Part shown: one piece after another, positions 6,674-9,218 of the stretch
Layout: each line of letters opens with the position of its first letter
How positions within the stretch are numbered: the first letter of the stretch is position 1
Assembly: GCA_023258355.1 (NCBI GenBank)
Contig: JALQZL010000055.1
Span: forward strand, 1-9,218
Source of the DNA: Wenzhouxiangellaceae bacterium
GTDB lineage: Bacteria; Pseudomonadota; Gammaproteobacteria; Xanthomonadales; Wenzhouxiangellaceae
DNA: 9,218 nt
Direction of reading: 5' to 3'
Translations under genes and position numbers: made by a program
The notes under the pieces: generated by a model
Databases searched by the model: none
The model's input: only the letters and a program-made list of their open reading frames with translations
What the model was told of the DNA's origin: nothing

Positions 6674-7624
6674 TCACGCCTTGACCGAGCAAGAGCCACC
6701 ACCGAGGACGCAGAACTTGGCACAGTGAGGGTGCGCGAGATGCACCTGACCCATGGCTTCTTTTAGGCTCGACCCCAAATTAAAACGTTGATCGTAAGCG
6801 AGCAAAGTACAGGCCATCACACTTAGGTGATCGTCACCTTTTCGTTTGACCACCATGCGAGAGGAAGCACACATGACATCACTCGGACTCACGCCCAAGA
6901 TTGACCAGCACTCGGTGGTGATTTCAGGCACAGGCGCCGTCTCGTCCATTTCTGGAAACAACACCAGCGCTTGTGGGTTGTGTGCATCGACCTCAATCCC
7001 ATGCTGGCTAAAGAGTTCAGCAAACCCATCGCGCAAGGTGGCCTCATCTTCGCCCCAACGGGTCCGACCCGCGATGTCAATGGAAAAGCCATGCTTGGAT
7101 AACCATTCCAGCCCCAAAATGGTTGGCTTCCAGCTTCTGGGGCCCCGCTCCTCTTCATGCAGCTTGGGATTGAAGTGATCGATGGAGACACGAAGTGTCA
7201 ATTGACCTGGATAGAGTTCGTTTAAGTTCGCCAAGCCCTCGGCGCATTTCATCATGGGCCGCATGGCATTGGTCAAGACCAAGCAGCGATACCCACGAGA
7301 TAAAATCGCGGCCATGATCGGTAAGATCTCAGGGTTCATAAATGGCTCACCGCCGGTCAAACCAATCTCTTGCGTCCCAAGGCCCAAGGCCTCAATCTCA
7401 TCCAAAAAGCCCACCACCTCAGAGGCGGTGATGTAGACCAAAGCGTCGTTTTTTGGGGAAGATTCAATGTAGCAATTGAGGCAGGTGAGATTGCATAAAG
7501 TGCCTGTGTTAAACCACAAGGTCTCCAAAGTCTCTAAATCGACCCAAGCGCGTTGCTCACCTTTGGCCGTGGTGGTCAAATCCTGAAAAGGCTTTGGCGG
7601 TGTGTTGGCTGAGGCTTGGTCCAT
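6674..7624 (-). CDS. Radical SAM protein with C-terminal cysteine cluster
   Basis: This 316-residue protein has the radical SAM motif Cys44-x3-Cys48-x2-Cys51 (CNLTCLNCY), whose three Cys bind the [4Fe-4S] cluster that cleaves S-adenosylmethionine. GLTGGEPFMNPE follows at 88-99, with GGEP at 91-94 contacting SAM. Strand VLTNAM (116-121) and RVSIDHF (145-151) are further barrel signatures. The C-terminal third has Cys252, Cys272, Cys301, Cys305 and Cys312, spaced like SPASM-type auxiliary iron-sulfur ligands, so a second cluster is likely. Many such proteins modify peptides or act in cofactor or thiol chemistry, but I do not recognise the exact subfamily and see no precursor peptide nearby. The start ATG has a close GAGG two bases upstream, which is tight. 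It heads a tight run with the TVP38 and flavoprotein genes, and no clear promoter is seen in the 129 bases before it. Confidence 0.87.
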   Translation of the reverse strand: MDQASANTPPKPFQDLTTTAKGEQRAWVDLETLETLWFNTGTLCNLTCLNCYIESSPKNDALVYITASEVVGFLDEIEALGLGTQEIGLTGGEPFMNPEILPIMAAILSRGYRCLVLTNAMRPMMKCAEGLANLNELYPGQLTLRVSIDHFNPKLHEEERGPRSWKPTILGLEWLSKHGFSIDIAGRTRWGEDEATLRDGFAELFSQHGIEVDAHNPQALVLFPEMDETAPVPEITTECWSILGVSPSDVMCASSRMVVKRKGDDHLSVMACTLLAYDQRFNLGSSLKEAMGQVHLAHPHCAKFCVLGGGSCSVKA

Positions 7625-7753
7625 GACCTCATCATACCGACTGTGGCATCAACATGGTCTCAATCTGTGGATAGTTTTCTGAGCCAAGATCCTAGGTAAG
7701 CCATTGGTGACCGATTTGAAGAGGCTCATACATCGGTTAGGTGGTGCGCCCAC

Positions 7754-8572
7754 TCAAAGTTGGTAGCGTGCGGCTAGGGCATGGTGTGCGCGTCTGACAA
7801 TGCCAAAGGCGGACCGCAAATACCGCTGATGGAGCCGAGATAATTCGTTGGGATCGACCAAATGGTTGGGCATTTGCCCCGCTTCAAAACGCCTGGCTTG
7901 ATGTTGTAGCCGGAGGTTACCAATGAAACGCAAAGCATGTACCAAATCATCTGCGTCGCCTTCGTTCATCACACCGGCGCTGGCTGCCTGTTGTAATCGA
8001 AACTCCGTGTGCGTGGCCGAGATGGCGCCCTCTAGTGCACGCACACGCGCCAGATCAATGATGGGTAACACGCCACGTTTTTTGAGATTAATGCCACGTT
8101 CATCTTCGCCCGCACTTTCTTGCACGAAGCGATTAAACAAGCCAAGTGCAGGGTTGTGACGCATCGCCTCGGCAGCCAAAAAGCGCAAAAATATGCTGGC
8201 CTCCCTGGCCTGATGCAACACCGCCTGTTGGAGGTGATCAGCCAAGGTCTGATCACCTGCGATGGGCCGTTGATCGAAGAATATTGAACAATTCATCACC
8301 GACTGGGGGTCAGGCTCGCGCATCCAATGTGAAAAAGTGTCTTGCCAAGCCTTCAAACTCATCCGCCATTGACCCATGGCCATCACGCCACCGTTGCAGT
8401 AGACATAGCCACAGTCGTTCAGGCCATCGCAGACAAAGGTGGCAAACTTTTCAAAGTAAGTTTGTGTGGCCGCATCTGGCTCCTCAGCCAATATCAAACC
8501 ATTGTCTTGATCGCTGATGAGACCCTGTTCCATTCTGGCTTGCGAACCAAATGCCATCCAACACCAGGCCAT
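7754..8572 (-). CDS. DUF294-type nucleotidyltransferase, N-terminally truncated
   Basis: The 272-residue frame begins within the nucleotidyltransferase core. Residues 6-24 read MAFGSQARMEQGLISDQDN, the G-S-x(n)-D-x-D motif of DUF294 nucleotidyltransferases, with Gly9, Ser10, Asp21 and Asp23. The rest follows the family: CNGGVMAMGQWRMSL (59-73), FFDQRPIAGD (98-107), then the helical substrate-binding DUF294_C region with INLKKRGVLPIIDLARVRAL (about 160-179) and the LRFIGNLRLQHQ helix. Full relatives have about 600 residues, with a cyclic-nucleotide-like domain and a CBS pair in front. All of that, and the first helices of the catalytic domain, are missing. The region just upstream is instead the start of a response regulator in another frame, so the gene looks cut by a deletion. 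Translation would need an internal start such as ATG 8572, which has no clear ribosome site. It is probably a pseudogene, although the catalytic motif is intact. Confidence 0.75.
   Translation of the reverse strand: MAWCWMAFGSQARMEQGLISDQDNGLILAEEPDAATQTYFEKFATFVCDGLNDCGYVYCNGGVMAMGQWRMSLKAWQDTFSHWMREPDPQSVMNCSIFFDQRPIAGDQTLADHLQQAVLHQAREASIFLRFLAAEAMRHNPALGLFNRFVQESAGEDERGINLKKRGVLPIIDLARVRALEGAISATHTEFRLQQAASAGVMNEGDADDLVHALRFIGNLRLQHQARRFEAGQMPNHLVDPNELSRLHQRYLRSAFGIVRRAHHALAARYQL
8232..8258. repeat. Perfect 10-bp inverted repeat inside the DUF294 gene
   Basis: AGGTGATCAG (8232-8241) is the exact reverse complement of CTGATCACCT (8249-8258), with a seven-base loop. It lies in coding sequence and contains two TGATCA sites. 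It may be chance codon use, and no function is claimed. Confidence 0.55.
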
Positions 8573-8705
8573 GGGTGGCGGCCTTTGCCATCTGAAGCGC
8601 CTCTTTTGCGGAAAATGCTTGGTCTACGGCAAAGGAAGAACGTGTGAGCGAATCAGCCAACACATTAGACAAAGGCACATAATCTTCAACAAGTAATAAG
8701 CGCAT
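8484..8705 (-). pseudogene. Response regulator receiver domain stub, joined out of frame to DUF294
   Basis: From ATG 8705 the first 50 residues are a clear receiver domain of the OmpR/PhoP type: MRLLLVEDYVPLSNVLADSL with the acidic pair Glu7-Asp8, then FAVDQAFSAKEALQMA, then strand GLVLD ending in Asp50, the expected phospho-acceptor. Right after Asp50 the DNA becomes DUF294 coding sequence read in the wrong frame, and the product ends after 73 residues. The second half of the receiver and the whole DNA-binding domain are absent, so it cannot act as a regulator. The junction lies at about 8555-8570, where the minus-strand bases CTGGTGTTGGATGG fit both gene families. This points to a deletion between short matching sequences. 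No partner sensor kinase is seen. The ribosome binding site is weak, with an AGG well upstream. Confidence 0.75.
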
Positions 8706-8783
8706 GAAATGATTTTGCCTGACAGTTGCACAGAACACCAGCCGATAATGATAGCGCCAGTGATGGTAAAGGGCGCCAATAAA

Positions 8784-8809
8784 AAAACCGCACCCGAAGG
8801 TGCGGTTTT
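8784..8809 (-). terminator. Intrinsic terminator with UUCG tetraloop
   Basis: AAAACCGCACC (8784-8794) pairs perfectly with GGTGCGGTTTT (8799-8809). On the minus strand the loop is TTCG closed by C-G, a very stable tetraloop, and a run of seven T follows on that strand (complement of the A-run 8781-8787). It lies 30 bases after the stop of the acidic repeat protein gene and should end that transcript. The plus strand has only four T after the stem. Confidence 0.93.
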
Positions 8810-8839
8810 CTATGGATAGACTAAAGTGTAAAACGCCGT

Positions 8840-9218
8840 CTAGTTAGCTGGGAAAGTCCCAGTGAAGATCACCGTCTCACCATCTAGGACTTCGATAACC
8901 TGGCCTTTCACTTCAAAGTCCAACAGTTGGCTATCTTCTTCTTGAGGATCTGAAAATTCAATATCGCCATCATTGTCATCCTGATCCACAATAATATTTC
9001 CGCGAACAGTGCCACCCACGGTGAGTGTATATGTTCCTGGAGACACCCGATCTATCTCCACTTCAAACTCAACACTCTCGCTATCAGTTTCCAGCTTTGC
9101 AGTCGCTTGTGACTGAGTGTTGCCAGTGAGGTTATCCAATCGAACACGGACGATCTCTTTACGATCTTCGTTGTCGCCGTCGTCGTCACCGCCGCCGTCG
9201 TCACCGCCGCCGTCGTCA
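8840..9218 (-). CDS. Acidic Asp/Gly-repeat protein of unknown function, C-terminal part
   Basis: The frame is open from the window edge to the stop at 8840-8842, giving 125 residues of a gene whose start lies outside. The first 15 or so residues are Asp/Gly-rich, with DDGGG repeated twice then DDDGDNED, a flexible linker that could bind calcium. A beta-rich domain follows, with EFEVEIDRVSPGTYTLTVGGTVRGNIIV, an acidic segment DQDDNDGDIEFSDPQEED, and a closing GQVIEVLDGETVIFTGTF. The TTG that begins LDNLTG at 9139 is not a likely start, since the coding pattern continues through it. The composition suggests an exported or surface protein, but no signal peptide can be seen because the N-terminus is missing. 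I do not recognise a named family. Confidence 0.7.
   Translation of the reverse strand, partial: DDGGGDDGGGDDDGDNEDRKEIVRVRLDNLTGNTQSQATAKLETDSESVEFEVEIDRVSPGTYTLTVGGTVRGNIIVDQDDNDGDIEFSDPQEEDSQLLDFEVKGQVIEVLDGETVIFTGTFPAN
9188..9217. repeat. 15-bp tandem repeat encoding DDGGG
   Basis: ACCGCCGCCGTCGTC occurs twice in a row (9188-9202 and 9203-9217) and continues with an A at the window edge, so more copies may lie beyond. On the minus strand each unit encodes DDGGG. An in-frame 15-bp unit can vary in copy number without breaking the gene. Confidence 0.85.

Noticed and set aside
6667..6723. Longer start of the TVP38 protein at 6723
   Set aside because: It would overlap the radical SAM gene by 50 bases and add an unusual leader. 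ATG 6666 gives the normal family length.
7707..7741. Possible hairpin ACCGAT / ATCGGT between the DUF294 and radical SAM genes
   Set aside because: Only six base pairs with a long loop and no T-run, so it is not convincing as a terminator or operator.
9188..9218. Short repeated units that might suggest a CRISPR or repeat array
   Set aside because: Contiguous 15-bp units without spacers, in frame with a coding sequence, so this is a protein repeat.

Overview
The window looks like chromosomal DNA from a free-living Gram-negative bacterium, most likely a gammaproteobacterium. The pointers are a class I ribonucleotide reductase tail of the E. coli NrdB type, exported proteins with Sec signal peptides, a surface protein ending in a CTERM-like sorting tail, a TVP38/TMEM64 gene coupled to a mercuric-reductase-like flavoprotein, and a DUF294-type nucleotidyltransferase remnant. 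This is judged from remembered family patterns, so the taxonomy is only a suggestion. No rRNA, tRNA, CRISPR array or insertion sequence was seen.

Layout. Positions 1-183 (+) hold the end of nrdB, which stops early. A stretch of about 380 bases without a convincing gene follows. Positions 564-1611 (+) hold an AhpD-like CxxC protein overlapping a DEDDh-exonuclease-like protein that carries a signal peptide. Its signal-peptide codons contain a perfect 15-bp hairpin. Positions 1804-3960 (+) encode a large exported protein with NxxGxxAF-type repeats and a C-terminal membrane anchor, followed by a good intrinsic terminator at 3988-4014.

Everything to the right is on the minus strand. Read in the direction of transcription from the right edge: an acidic Asp/Gly-repeat protein cut by the window edge (8840-9218), with a UUCG-loop terminator; a response-regulator stub (8484-8705) joined out of frame to an N-terminally truncated DUF294 nucleotidyltransferase (7754-8572); and a tight cluster of radical SAM protein (6674-7624), TVP38/TMEM64 membrane protein (5989-6666) and FAD/NAD(P) disulfide oxidoreductase (4547-5992). 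Last comes a small protein that joins a CDGSH iron-sulfur domain to the last part of an FMN-type glutamate synthase (4013-4486).

The genes in 4013-7624 suggest a redox, thiol or metal-linked operon: radical SAM, membrane protein, flavoprotein and iron-sulfur protein in the same direction, with a 4-base start/stop overlap and two short gaps. The most unusual theme is repeated gene truncation. nrdB lacks its C-terminal tail, a receiver domain is cut at its phospho-acceptor Asp and runs into DUF294 codons, and a glutamate synthase tail is joined to a CDGSH domain. This suggests genome erosion by short-homology deletions, or possibly assembly or strain-level artefacts.
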